Shown here: positions 1-6,443 of the stretch, in pieces | Position numbering within the stretch: position 1 is the first letter of the stretch | Layout: every line of letters starts with the position of its first letter | Assembly (NCBI GenBank): GCA_018714845.1 | Contig: DVMR01000051.1 | Location: forward strand, 1-63,834 | Direction: 5' to 3' | DNA from: Candidatus Ventrousia excrementavium | Lineage (GTDB): Bacteria > Bacillota > Clostridia > Oscillospirales > Butyricicoccaceae | DNA: 63,834 bases | Program-made: the position numbers and the translations under genes | The notes under the pieces: generated by a model | Seen by the model: the letters and a program-made list of their open reading frames with translations, nothing else | What the model was told of the DNA's origin: nothing | The model's database searches: none

Positions 1-1
1 T

Positions 2-667
2 CTCAAGTTCATGGCCACGGGCGGCGTCATGTCGCTGGGCACGACCGTCGGTTCGCAGCAGCTGACCTTTGACGAAATGGCTGCCATCATCGAAATTGCC
101 GAGATGTACGGCGTACATACCGCCACCCATGCCCACGGCACCAACGGCATCAAGGCTGCTGTCCGCGCCGGCGTCACCTCGGTCGAGCATGGTATGATGC
201 TGGACGACGAAGCCATTGACCTGATGCTGCAAAAAGGCACATACCTGACCCCGACCATCATCGCCGCCGAACGCATCGTCGTCAACGGCGAGGCCGGCGG
301 CATTGCCGGCTGGATGGTGCAAAAGGCCCGGCAGGTGCTTGAAAATCATAAAAACGGCATTCAAAAGTGCCTGGCCCGCGGCGTCAAGCTCGATTTCGGC
401 AGCGATGCCGGCACGCCGTACAACTTCCACGGCAAGCAGGGCTACGAGTTCGAGCTCATGGTCTCGTTCGGCTTTACGCCGGCACAGGCGCTGACAGCCG
501 CGACGGTCACCAACTCGCAGCTGCTGCGCATGCAGGACAAGATTGGCACCATCGAGCCCGGCAAACTGGCCGACATCGTCGCCTTTGCCGGAAACCCGCT
601 TGACGACATCAAGGTGATGCAGGACTGCCGCTTTGTCATGAAGGACGGCGCCGTTATCAAAAGCTGA
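2..667 (+). CDS. Imidazolonepropionase-like amidohydrolase, 3' part
   Basis: Metal-dependent amidohydrolase of the imidazolonepropionase-like group, which includes Xaa-Pro and other blocked-dipeptide hydrolases. The 5' end lies outside the window; the frame is open from base 2 (K-F-M-A-T-G-G-V, the family's carboxylated-lysine strand). Metal and active-site motifs follow in order: HAHG near residue 40, VEHG near 60 and GSDAGTP near 130, then the usual C-terminal IEPGKLADIVAF composite-domain strand. A strong terminator follows directly, so it is the last gene of its transcript. It belongs to the same family as the gene at 57479. Cytoplasmic. The family is clear; the exact substrate is unknown. 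Confidence 0.85.
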   Translation, partial: LKFMATGGVMSLGTTVGSQQLTFDEMAAIIEIAEMYGVHTATHAHGTNGIKAAVRAGVTSVEHGMMLDDEAIDLMLQKGTYLTPTIIAAERIVVNGEAGGIAGWMVQKARQVLENHKNGIQKCLARGVKLDFGSDAGTPYNFHGKQGYEFELMVSFGFTPAQALTAATVTNSQLLRMQDKIGTIEPGKLADIVAFAGNPLDDIKVMQDCRFVMKDGAVIKS

Positions 668-673
668 TATTTT

Positions 674-702
674 AAAGACCGCCTGCGGGCGGTCTTTTTT
701 CT
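674..702 (+). terminator. Rho-independent terminator
   Basis: Perfect 10-bp stem (AAAGACCGCC / GGCGGTCTTT) with a TGCG loop and a T-run, 7 bases after the amidohydrolase stop codon. Confidence 0.9.
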
Positions 703-709
703 GCTTCCG

Positions 710-760
710 ACAGCCGCCTGGCTTTATCACTCAGGCGTTCTGTGTCTGTCCGGCGGCTGT
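710..760. repeat. Long-loop inverted repeat
   Basis: ACAGCCGCC (710-718) and GGCGGCTGT (752-760) form a 9-bp stem around a 33-base loop, followed by TTAATTTT. It could be a second, weaker terminator behind the one at 674. Function not determined. Confidence 0.4.
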
Positions 761-832
761 TTAATTTTCAATGGCTGTGTTGCGCAGTAGGAGCACGTTT
801 TGATGGCCTTGACGCTTCAAAGGCTTTATAAA

Positions 833-854
833 GCAGGTGTTTCAGCCCACCTGC
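833..854 (-). terminator. Probable terminator of the DUF6440 gene
   Basis: On the minus strand GCAGGTG and CACCTGC form a 7-bp stem with an 8-base loop followed by TTTATAAA, 20 bases beyond the stop codon at 874. Short stem and imperfect U-tract, so moderate support. Confidence 0.5.
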
Positions 855-873
855 CGCGCAGCAATCTATCACA

Positions 874-1035
874 TTACAGTGTTACTATTGGCTTTCCCTC
901 TTTATCCAGCAATGGCGTAAATCCTGCCGCATTTCCATTCCTATGAAACACATAATTTACGCCGGTTTCTGTGTCAACCCAAATTTCAATTACGTCAATC
1001 GTGCCTTGCTGATAAACTTTTTTAAAACGTTCCAT
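874..1035 (-). CDS. DUF6440 family small protein
   Basis: A 53-residue protein starting MERFKKVYQQG. It matches my memory of the DUF6440 family: a V-D-x-E-T-G-V-N-Y-V-F core followed by a glycine-rich G-F-T-P-L-L-D-K-E-G-K-P tail. Members are short orphan proteins of Clostridia with no known function. The start is chosen by a strong ribosome-binding site (TAAGGAGG) 7 bases upstream of ATG. No signal peptide or membrane segment. A promoter-like sequence lies at 1084-1112. Family assignment is by pattern recall; no function can be claimed. Confidence 0.75.
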   Translation of the reverse strand: MERFKKVYQQGTIDVIEIWVDTETGVNYVFHRNGNAAGFTPLLDKEGKPIVTL

Positions 1036-1050
1036 GCGTATGCCTCCTTA

Positions 1051-1182
1051 TTATTTTAAGCTTTTCTGTTTTTCAACAACATGATTATACCATTTATCCA
1101 GCGCAATCTCAATTCCATATCCCGCCGCTTGACGGCCTGGGCTTCCTGTTGCTGCACAGGGTTGCCGTAAAAAGTGACAATG
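1051..1182 (-). pseudogene. Possible 3' remnant of a gene upstream of DUF6440
   Basis: One minus-strand frame is open for 43 codons, from just after a TGA to the TAA at 1051-1053. Its end reads like real protein (…GYGIEIALDKWYNHVVEKQ), and the stop codon abuts the DUF6440 ribosome-binding site, as in a two-gene operon. No start codon or recognisable family is visible, so it may be the tail of a lost gene. It overlaps the promoter-like sequence at 1084-1112, and both readings cannot be fully right. Weak call. Confidence 0.25.
1084..1112 (-). promoter_or_regulatory. Promoter-like sequence for DUF6440
   Basis: Minus strand: TTGAGA, 17 bases, TATAAT, ending about 50 bases before the DUF6440 start codon. 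Good match to a housekeeping sigma-A promoter. Confidence 0.55.
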
Positions 1183-1186
1183 TCAC
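1174..1186. promoter_or_regulatory. Small palindrome upstream of trxA
   Basis: GTGAC-AAT-GTCAC, a 5-3-5 inverted repeat 66 bases before the thioredoxin start. Operator-like, but no promoter is obvious next to it. Confidence 0.25.
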
Positions 1187-1251
1187 GGAAGAGCTGTCGA
1201 AAAGCGCGTATACTGAGCTCATCAACAAAAGAATGAATGGAGGACAAAGTC

Positions 1252-1557
1252 ATGTCTGCAATCAATATCAGCAAAGCCAATTTTCATAGCGAAATTCTCA
1301 GTTCTGACCGGCCTGTCCTGCTGGACTTTTGGGCGCCCTGGTGCGGTCCCTGCCGTATGGTCAGCCCCATTGTGGATGAAATTGCAGCCGAGCGCGCTGA
1401 CATCAAGGTTGGAAAAATCAATGTGGACGAGCAGCCCGAGCTGGCGGCCCAGTTCAGCGTCATGAGTATTCCCACCCTGGTGGTCATAAAGGACGGCAAG
1501 GTCACTAACCGGACCGTAGGGGCGCTGCCCAAAGAACAGATTCTGTCCCTGCTGTAA
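1252..1557 (+). CDS. trxA: Thioredoxin
   Basis: Small cytoplasmic dithiol-disulfide oxidoreductase that keeps protein thiols reduced with electrons from thioredoxin reductase. The 101-residue protein has the canonical FWAPWCGPC active site near residues 27-35, the SIPT cis-proline near 74-77 and a final KEQ helix, as expected of a full-length thioredoxin. The start is ATG 1252, preceded at 8 bases by GGAGG; an in-frame ATG at 1237 overlaps that ribosome-binding site and is less likely. A perfect 18-bp hairpin follows. It lies beside iron-sulfur and redox-type genes. The name trxA is the generic one; a second copy elsewhere is possible. Confidence 0.93.
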   Translation: MSAINISKANFHSEILSSDRPVLLDFWAPWCGPCRMVSPIVDEIAAERADIKVGKINVDEQPELAAQFSVMSIPTLVVIKDGKVTNRTVGALPKEQILSLL

Positions 1558-1568
1558 GAATATAAGAT

Positions 1569-1609
1569 AAAGCTGTCACCCTTTCCAGCAGGAAAGGGTG
1601 ACAGCTTTT
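1569..1609 (+). terminator. Terminator after trxA
   Basis: Perfect 18-bp inverted repeat with an AGCA loop and a short T-run, 11 bases after the stop codon. Confidence 0.85.
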
Positions 1610-1693
1610 ATGCCATGGCCTGTGTGATAAAATCACGGAGCAAGTGCGGCCACCATGCTATCATAATGCCATTATGGTTCAGGAGGCGCTTTT

Positions 1694-1903
1694 ATGAAAG
1701 AGGAGAGAATACAGCGAAAAGCCGTTGTAGACCAAAGAGCCTGCGTTGCCTGCGGATGCTGTGTCAAGGTATGCCCGCTCAAGGCCATTGAAATTGTTCG
1801 CGGGATCATGGCACAAGTGGATATGAGCAAATGCGTCGGCTGCGGAAAATGCGCCAGAGAGTGTCCGGCATCAGCGATTGCGATTCAGGATGTGCAGCGA
1901 TGA
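1694..1903 (+). CDS. 2x[4Fe-4S] ferredoxin-type protein
   Basis: A 69-residue protein with two bacterial ferredoxin clusters, CVACGCCVKVCP (residues about 17-28) and CVGCGKCARECP (about 47-58), each CxxCxxCxxxCP. It should carry single electrons at low potential in the cytoplasm. An AGGAGG precedes the ATG. The stop codon overlaps the next start (ATGA), so it is translationally coupled to the NapH-like membrane protein, and the pair probably forms one electron-transfer module. Its redox partner is not evident. Confidence 0.88.
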   Translation: MKEERIQRKAVVDQRACVACGCCVKVCPLKAIEIVRGIMAQVDMSKCVGCGKCARECPASAIAIQDVQR

Positions 1904-2475
1904 AGAAGCAATGGTTCGATTACTTATGGGTTCTTTCCCTTGCATATCTGATATTAGGCTTTTTCAATATTCTTTTTGCATGGCTGGGACTGCTCTGCTT
2001 TTTCATCCCTCTGATTATTGCCGTCGTCAAAGGGACAAAGGGATATTGCAACCGCTACTGCGGCAGAGGGCAGTTATTGGCCCTGCTCGGCGGACGTTTT
2101 GGGCTTTCCCTCCAAAATGCCATACCACGCTGGATGAAAAGCAAGGCATTCCGCTATGGATTTCTCCTCTTTTTCTTTACCATGTTCTTCCAGATGCTCT
2201 GGAATACCTATCTGGTTTTTGCCGGGACACAAAATTTAAAGCAGGCAGTCACGCTACTTTGGACTTTTCGGCTGCCATGGGACTGGGCTTATCATGGAAC
2301 GCTTCTGCATCCCGGTGTTGCGCAGTTTTCCTTTGGCTTTTACGGTGTCATGCTGACTTCCACGGTTTTAGGGCTGATCACCATGGTACTGTTCAAGCCC
2401 CGCAGCTGGTGTGTCTATTGCCCCATGGGGACCATGACGCAGCTCATCTGCACAGCAAAAAACAGACAAAAATAA
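1900..2475 (+). CDS. NapH/YccM-like 4Fe-4S membrane protein
   Basis: A 191-residue integral membrane protein with about four hydrophobic segments (residues about 10-45, 82-105 and 150-170) and the motifs YCNRYCGRGQ near 50 and WCVYCPMGT near 175. These CxxxC and CxxCP signatures are typical of the NapH/NosR/RdxA-type polyferredoxin membrane proteins that pass electrons across or along the membrane. It is shorter than classical NapH because the soluble ferredoxin domain is supplied by the overlapping upstream gene. Family good, electron acceptor unknown. It is convergent with the Crp/Fnr gene. Confidence 0.75.
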   Translation: MKKQWFDYLWVLSLAYLILGFFNILFAWLGLLCFFIPLIIAVVKGTKGYCNRYCGRGQLLALLGGRFGLSLQNAIPRWMKSKAFRYGFLLFFFTMFFQMLWNTYLVFAGTQNLKQAVTLLWTFRLPWDWAYHGTLLHPGVAQFSFGFYGVMLTSTVLGLITMVLFKPRSWCVYCPMGTMTQLICTAKNRQK

Positions 2476-2476
2476 A

Positions 2477-2515
2477 GCAAATCCCCGTCGGCAGCGCTGC
2501 CGGCGGGGATGATTG
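2477..2515. terminator. Hairpin between convergent genes
   Basis: A 15-bp inverted repeat at 2481-2510 (one T-G wobble) flanked by GCAA/TTGC pairs, between the NapH-like gene and the convergent Crp/Fnr gene. Probably a terminator; the U-tract is poor. Confidence 0.6.
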
Positions 2516-2516
2516 C

Positions 2517-3176
2517 TTATCCATTCAAAAGTTTTTCCAGTGCTGTCCTATCTGCGATCTCCACCGTACCGCGGGACAGCTTCACCAGGCCCTCACTCTG
2601 GAAATAGCGGAGCATCCGGGTGACGACTTCCCGAGCCGTACCCAGATGGTTCGCAATGGTCTCGTGGGTGAGCATCAATGTACTGGTCCCCTCCAGCATA
2701 CTTTCTTCCAGCAGAAATTGGGCCAGCCGCTTATCAAAGCTCTTCCACATAATCTGCTCCATGAGCCACATGACCTCAGAAAACCGGGCCGCCATGATTT
2801 CATTGGTAAAGTTTGCTATTCGGGCAGACTCTTCCATAATTCTCTTATATAGATCCGGGGGTATAATCCAAAGCTCCGTGTCCTTTTCCGCTTCGATCAT
2901 CACTTCAAACTGGATAGACCGCATGATGCAGGATGCCGAAAACAGACAGATATCCCGCTCAAACAGGCGGTAAATGGTAATCTCCCGCCCCTCGTCGGAA
3001 AGGATATAGGCCCTGAGCTGCCCCTTTCGGATCAGGAGCAGGCCCGTGCAGTCTGCGCTGCCGCTGTGCAGGACAGTTCCCTTCTTTACCGTGCGGCTGA
3101 GTCTGCTGTCTTCGAGCTGCTTTTGCTGCGCGGGGGTCAGCTTTTCCCAAACAGGAAAGTAGTCTTGCAGTTTCAT
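2517..3176 (-). CDS. Crp/Fnr family transcriptional regulator
   Basis: A 219-residue DNA-binding regulator: N-terminal cyclic-nucleotide-binding-type beta-barrel (about residues 20-130), long dimerisation helix, then a Crp-type winged helix with recognition motif THETIANHLGTAREVVTRML near 165-185. It has no N-terminal cysteine cluster, so it is not a true Fe-S FNR; cysteines near 43, 78 and 84 could sense thiols or be incidental. The start is ATG 3176, because a near-perfect promoter occupies 3205-3233 and longer frames would run through it. It is divergent from the DUF2871 gene and next to redox genes, which suggests local redox control (inference). Confidence 0.85.
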   Translation of the reverse strand: MKLQDYFPVWEKLTPAQQKQLEDSRLSRTVKKGTVLHSGSADCTGLLLIRKGQLRAYILSDEGREITIYRLFERDICLFSASCIMRSIQFEVMIEAEKDTELWIIPPDLYKRIMEESARIANFTNEIMAARFSEVMWLMEQIMWKSFDKRLAQFLLEESMLEGTSTLMLTHETIANHLGTAREVVTRMLRYFQSEGLVKLSRGTVEIADRTALEKLLNG

Positions 3177-3204
3177 GGCCTTCCCCTTCCTTTCTCCGCT
3201 ATCC

Positions 3205-3233
3205 AGTATAAAGATAATTGCGGCCTGTGTCAA
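3205..3233 (-). promoter_or_regulatory. Promoter of the Crp/Fnr gene
   Basis: Minus strand: TTGACA, 17 bases, TATACT, 29 bases before the start codon. Confidence 0.75.
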
Positions 3234-3314
3234 TTTTTATTCTCCGTATACGCCAAGGATGCGACAACCTTCTGCGGTATCTGTGCCCGGCCGGTTTACT
3301 GACAGGGCATTCGC

Positions 3315-3343
3315 TTGACAATAACATATGTATCGGGTAAAGT
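3315..3343 (+). promoter_or_regulatory. Promoter-like sequence for the DUF2871 gene
   Basis: TTGACA, 17 bases, TAAAGT. The spacer contains the palindrome ACATATGT. About 100 bases upstream of the DUF2871 start. Confidence 0.5.
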
Positions 3344-3444
3344 AAACTATGTTTCTTGATAATGGTCGATCAGATCGGTACCCCAGTAACCAACGACAAA
3401 CCATTCTGCCGCGGCTTACCTGTTCAGTATAAGGAGGAGCAACG

Positions 3445-3858
3445 ATGAAACGCTATATGAACACCGCACTGCTGTACACTATTTTTGCGATGGTGGGCGG
3501 CGTATTTTATCGGGAATTTACCAGGTTCACCGGCTTTACTGAAAAAACTGCCCTTTCTGTAGTCCATACTCACTACTTCCTGCTGGGTATGGTGTTCTTC
3601 ATGCTTCTTCTGCTGCTGGAAAAGAATTTTGCCTTTACCGGAACGCACACTAAGCGCGTACTGGTTGTTTACCATATTGGACTGAATCTAACCGCTGTGA
3701 TGCTTTTGGCTCGAGGTGTAATTCAGGCGCTGAGAGTCCCTCTGTCCCCCGGTATGGACGCGGCGATTTCTGGAATTGCAGGAATCGGGCACATTCTGTT
3801 GGGAGTCAGTCTCGTGCTTTTGTTGGTGCAGGTCAAGCGCAATATTTCAGCATCATAG
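3445..3858 (+). CDS. DUF2871 family membrane protein
   Basis: A 137-residue protein with four predicted membrane helices (about residues 7-25, 45-62, 72-92, 108-130) and the motifs GGVFYREFTRF near 20 and VHTHYFLLG near 42, which I recognise as DUF2871. The conserved histidines (HTHY) inside a four-helix bundle recall haem- or metal-binding membrane subunits, but no biochemical role is established. GGAGG lies 8 bases before ATG. It is divergent from the Crp/Fnr regulator, which may control it. Confidence 0.75.
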   Translation: MKRYMNTALLYTIFAMVGGVFYREFTRFTGFTEKTALSVVHTHYFLLGMVFFMLLLLLEKNFAFTGTHTKRVLVVYHIGLNLTAVMLLARGVIQALRVPLSPGMDAAISGIAGIGHILLGVSLVLLLVQVKRNISAS

Positions 3859-3936
3859 TAGTTCTATCGAGCCGATTTTTAAATTGTTGTGCACAAATTT
3901 GTAAAGAGGTTTGTATTAGGTAAGGAGGCCGCAGTC

Positions 3937-4299
3937 ATGCCCCGCATCGATGTAACACAGATGCCCTTTGCCAAGCTCTACCCGCTTCTGGTCAACAAGG
4001 CGGTGAAAAAAGGCCGAACCCGTCAGGATGTGGACCAGGTGACCGCCTGGCTCACAGGATACTCGCCGGAAGATATCGCCCGGCTGGAGCGGACCGACAT
4101 CAGCTATGCTGACTTTTTCCGAAACGCCCCTGCCATGAACCCCGACCGCGTTCTTATTACCGGCAAGGTGTGCGGCGTCCAGGTTGAACAAATTCGGGAC
4201 CCGCTGATGCGTGAGATTCGGTATCTGGACAAGCTGGTGGACGACTTAGCCAAAGGGAAACCCCTGGATAAGCTCTTCCCCAGGGGCGAGACGTCCTGA
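3937..4299 (+). CDS. DUF2200 family protein
   Basis: A 120-residue soluble protein fitting DUF2200 from end to end: FAKLYPLLVNKAVKKGRT near residues 10-27, WLTGYSPEDI near 40, then ITGKVCGVQVEQIRDPLMRE near 75-94 and a final LDKLVDDLAKGK. The start is ATG 3937 with AAGGAGG 8 bases upstream. Members are small widespread proteins, often with YdhG-like neighbours, and have no proven function. Downstream sequence is disrupted (see 4333). Confidence 0.78.
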   Translation: MPRIDVTQMPFAKLYPLLVNKAVKKGRTRQDVDQVTAWLTGYSPEDIARLERTDISYADFFRNAPAMNPDRVLITGKVCGVQVEQIRDPLMREIRYLDKLVDDLAKGKPLDKLFPRGETS

Positions 4300-4332
4300 C
4301 TGGCGACATTGGTGACTACGACAGCTTTGTGC

Positions 4333-4560
4333 TCAAACACAGCGATTTTCTTTCCTGTCCTGAAGCACCACATAGTCCCAGTTCTCATCCGTCAGCGCCA
4401 TATGCGTCCGGGTTCCCAGCCTGGTCCCGAGGCTCAACTGCTCTGAGAGCCTTGCCCCGCCCCTGGCGTGGCAGATTACTTCCGCGCCGGTCAACTCAGC
4501 CAGTGTCCGTGGCATATTGTTGGTAGAGATCAAGCTGTTTCCCAGCATGGGAATGCGCAT
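4333..4560 (-). pseudogene. SGNH/GDSL hydrolase, N-terminal fragment
   Basis: The first 75 codons look like the start of a clostridial SGNH-type hydrolase: GNSLISTNNMPRTLAEL (oxyanion and serine region), CHARGGARLSEQL, then ENWDYVVLQ. A GGAG ribosome-binding site lies about 10 bases before ATG 4560. After VVLQ the frame runs into unrelated residues and stops; family members are normally over 200 residues and continue to a DxxH catalytic motif that is missing here. The break lies beside the DUF2200 gene, so a deletion or rearrangement probably removed the 3' part. Confidence 0.65.
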
Positions 4561-4743
4561 GAAAGTGCTCCTTGACCGTGTTTTATTCCGCTCAAGCTGA
4601 GTCAGCCACTTGAATACCCGTTTACAAGGCCTCTGTATAGCAGAGCGTTTTATCAGCATATATGCTTCCAAGAAAGGCCGCAAGGGGTCTGACGGCTCAT
4701 CACATCAGATTTCGCTGGGCATAGCCAAAGATGAATGATCGTC

Positions 4744-4772
4744 TTGCAGTGTTCCCGTGGCTGTCGTATAAT
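4744..4772 (+). promoter_or_regulatory. Promoter for the membrane protein at 4808
   Basis: TTGCAG, 17 bases, TATAAT, about 35 bases before the start codon. Confidence 0.6.
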
Positions 4773-4807
4773 GGAAAAAGAGAGCATTAAGGGGGATGTA
4801 CATCGGA

Positions 4808-5293
4808 ATGGGTATCAAAGAGGCGCTGATCAGTTTATTCACAGACGATCCCCTTAATTGGATCAAATGGGGCGTTGTATTCGCGGTCCTGATCGTAGGT
4901 TATGTCATCGCAATACCGCTCTACAAGAAGATTTCTTATCATCTGAGCTGGGAGCGGAAACGGGATATCGCAAAAAGCAGGGGGCACATCATCAAAGCAA
5001 CGCTGACCAATAAGCATCCTTCCGGCGAAGTCGCGCACTACAACTGGCACGCTGTTTACCATTATACATTCCAGGGAGAAGCCCGGCAATATACCGCTTA
5101 CTTTAAGCACCCGGCAACGCCTCCCCTGTTTTTGTATCTCTATTATATTGATAATCCCAACAAACTGTTTTCCTGCGATGAGTACCACTATGAAAATCAT
5201 AAGGGCCTTATCCTGTTCCCGGTTATCTTTCTGCCCTGGATTCTGGCGGTCGGCGCCATGTTTCTTCTTGGCGTTGAACTTCCGGGGGCATAA
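4808..5293 (+). CDS. Membrane protein, paralogue of 5619-6074
   Basis: A protein of about 161 residues with one N-terminal helix (about residues 20-40), a soluble beta-rich middle and a C-terminal helix (about 135-155) ending FLLGVEL. The topology and the middle motifs (NWHAVYHYTF, LYLYYIDNP) recall DUF3592-type small membrane proteins; no function is known. ATG 4796 sits directly on the AAGGGGG ribosome-binding site, so ATG 4808 is preferred, though its spacing is a little long. It shares motif order and topology with the convergent gene at 5619. Confidence 0.7.
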   Translation: MGIKEALISLFTDDPLNWIKWGVVFAVLIVGYVIAIPLYKKISYHLSWERKRDIAKSRGHIIKATLTNKHPSGEVAHYNWHAVYHYTFQGEARQYTAYFKHPATPPLFLYLYYIDNPNKLFSCDEYHYENHKGLILFPVIFLPWILAVGAMFLLGVELPGA

Positions 5294-5618
5294 AAAAGGA
5301 GCCCCCATTTCCATGTTATCGCTTGAAGTCAAAGCGCGAGCACGATACCCCATTATACCTTTGATCGTTTAGGTATAATGGGGTATCGTGCTTCATGGAA
5401 GTAAGGCCCTTTCCATACTGGAATGCCACCATAAGCCCTTGCGAAATCTTCATCTGTTTTCTCCCGGCTGAGGCAACAAATTGCTGTACTCTCTGGGCAG
5501 AAAACGAGAGCCTCCGAGAAATGGTATCACTGGTTTCCGGCTCAATAGTGAACACTCTGGAACAGGCACTGACAAACTAGCAAAAAGCCTCACGCTAATG
5601 GGGGATGTCTCGCCCCGA
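5294..5618. other. Gene-poor stretch with a perfect inverted repeat
   Basis: 325 bases between two convergent paralogues. It holds the inverted repeat at 5339-5392. Short frames on both strands (5395-5580 plus; 5316-5555 minus) have no ribosome-binding site and no recognisable family, and I do not call them genes. Possibly the remains of a small insertion. Confidence 0.5.
5339..5392. repeat. Perfect 22-bp inverted repeat, 10-bp spacer
   Basis: AGCACGATACCCCATTATACCT and its exact reverse complement, separated by TTGATCGTTT. The stem is half AT and lacks a U-tract, so it is not an ordinary terminator. It may be a miniature mobile-element or recombination palindrome, or a large operator or transcript barrier between the convergent genes. 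Confidence 0.85.
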
Positions 5619-6074
5619 TCATCTCACCCCTAGCAGGAGCATGACCGCTACTCCCACTGCAATCGGGAACAGAAGAAGAAAAATTTGAAAGAACGCATTT
5701 CGCCTTTCTTTGCTGCGGAATGCTCTGCCGGGATTGTCAAGATAATAGAGCTCGATCTGTATCGGAGGAACAGTGCGCTCTAAGTATCTGTACTGATACT
5801 GCTTTCCGGCAACCTCATAGGCATATGTCGCGTGAAACTGCGAAGTAGTTTTCTCAGTGGGTGTGTCCCCGTCGTCCCAATACTTTACCCTTCTGGCCGT
5901 TACAACATGGCCCTGGGCGATTGCCTTCTCCACCCGCCTGCTGCGGGGCGGATGAGCACGCGACCAGCGCACCTCCAGGATAAAGAGGATGATCGCGACC
6001 GCTATGCCAATCACGGCACTGAGTTGGAGCACGGATGTTCCGAACTCTTCCACCAGCGCGATAACTTCCGACAT
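5619..6074 (-). CDS. Membrane protein, paralogue of 4808-5293
   Basis: A 151-residue protein with an N-terminal helix (about 20-40), a soluble middle (HATYAYEVAGKQYQYRY, ELYYLDNPGRAF) and a C-terminal helix ending VAVMLLLGVR. The order of motifs matches the convergent gene at 4808 (HAxYxY, YYxDNP, LLGV), so the two are distant paralogues, DUF3592-like in layout. The start is ATG 6074 with GAGGAGG 9 bases upstream. No known function. The terminator at 6163 separates it from the tRNA upstream. Confidence 0.72.
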   Translation of the reverse strand: MSEVIALVEEFGTSVLQLSAVIGIAVAIILFILEVRWSRAHPPRSRRVEKAIAQGHVVTARRVKYWDDGDTPTEKTTSQFHATYAYEVAGKQYQYRYLERTVPPIQIELYYLDNPGRAFRSKERRNAFFQIFLLLFPIAVGVAVMLLLGVR

Positions 6075-6162
6075 GGGATTTCCGCCTCCTCTAATCTGCA
6101 CACCTGTATGAAAATCATATCACAACGGCACCGGGGATACAAGAGCCCTGATATCAAAACAG

Positions 6163-6188
6163 AAAAACCGCCTTTTAGGCGGTTTTCT
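6163..6188 (-). terminator. Terminator of tRNA-Pro
   Basis: Minus strand: AAAACCGCC / GGCGGTTTT stem with a TAAAA loop and a T-rich tail, 9 bases beyond the tRNA 3' end. Confidence 0.85.
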
Positions 6189-6196
6189 GCGAAAGG

Positions 6197-6272
6197 TGGT
6201 CGGAGTGCGGGGACTCGAACCCCGGGCCTCCTGCTCCCAAAGCAGGCGCGCTACCAACTGCGCAACACCCCG
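6197..6272 (-). tRNA. tRNA-Pro(TGG)
   Basis: A 76-base cloverleaf on the minus strand. The 7-bp acceptor (CGGGGTG with CACTCCG, one G-U pair), the D arm GCGCAGTTGGTAGCGC, the anticodon stem CCTGC/GCAGG with loop TTTGGGA (anticodon TGG, proline) and the T arm GGGGTTCGAGTCCCC are all visible. CCA is encoded. It is transcribed away from glyS and has its own terminator. Confidence 0.97.
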
Positions 6273-6342
6273 ATATTCAATTTTACCTGCTGGCTCAGTA
6301 CTTTACTCCGGACGTTATTTATTATACATCAATTCGTTGCTC

Positions 6343-6371
6343 TTGACAATCCCCCTGTGTTACGATACGAT
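6343..6371 (+). promoter_or_regulatory. glyS promoter
   Basis: TTGACA, 17 bases, TACGAT. The leader to the glyS start is only about 65 bases, too short for a T-box riboswitch, and none is seen. Confidence 0.65.
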
Positions 6372-6443
6372 TAATAAATGCTACACACTGTATATAATAA
6401 AAAGATACATGCTCTTGTTGATCGACATTTGGAGGGATAAGCA

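Noticed and set aside
1056-1280. Minus-strand frame of 74 codons upstream of trxA
   Set aside because: It begins inside the thioredoxin gene, lacks a ribosome-binding site and overlaps a promoter. A different frame nearby looks more protein-like (see 1051-1182).
5316-5580. Short overlapping frames on both strands around the inverted repeat
   Set aside because: No ribosome-binding site, no recognisable family, and the minus frame runs through one arm of the repeat.
668-6196. Genomic island inserted at tRNA-Pro
   Set aside because: The region is more AT-rich and mosaic and abuts the tRNA 3' end, but no integrase and no second copy of the tRNA 3' end was seen at the far edge.
6273-6443. T-box riboswitch upstream of glyS
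   Set aside because: The leader is only about 65 bases after the promoter and no T-box sequence or terminator/antiterminator pair was found. alaS also lacks one.
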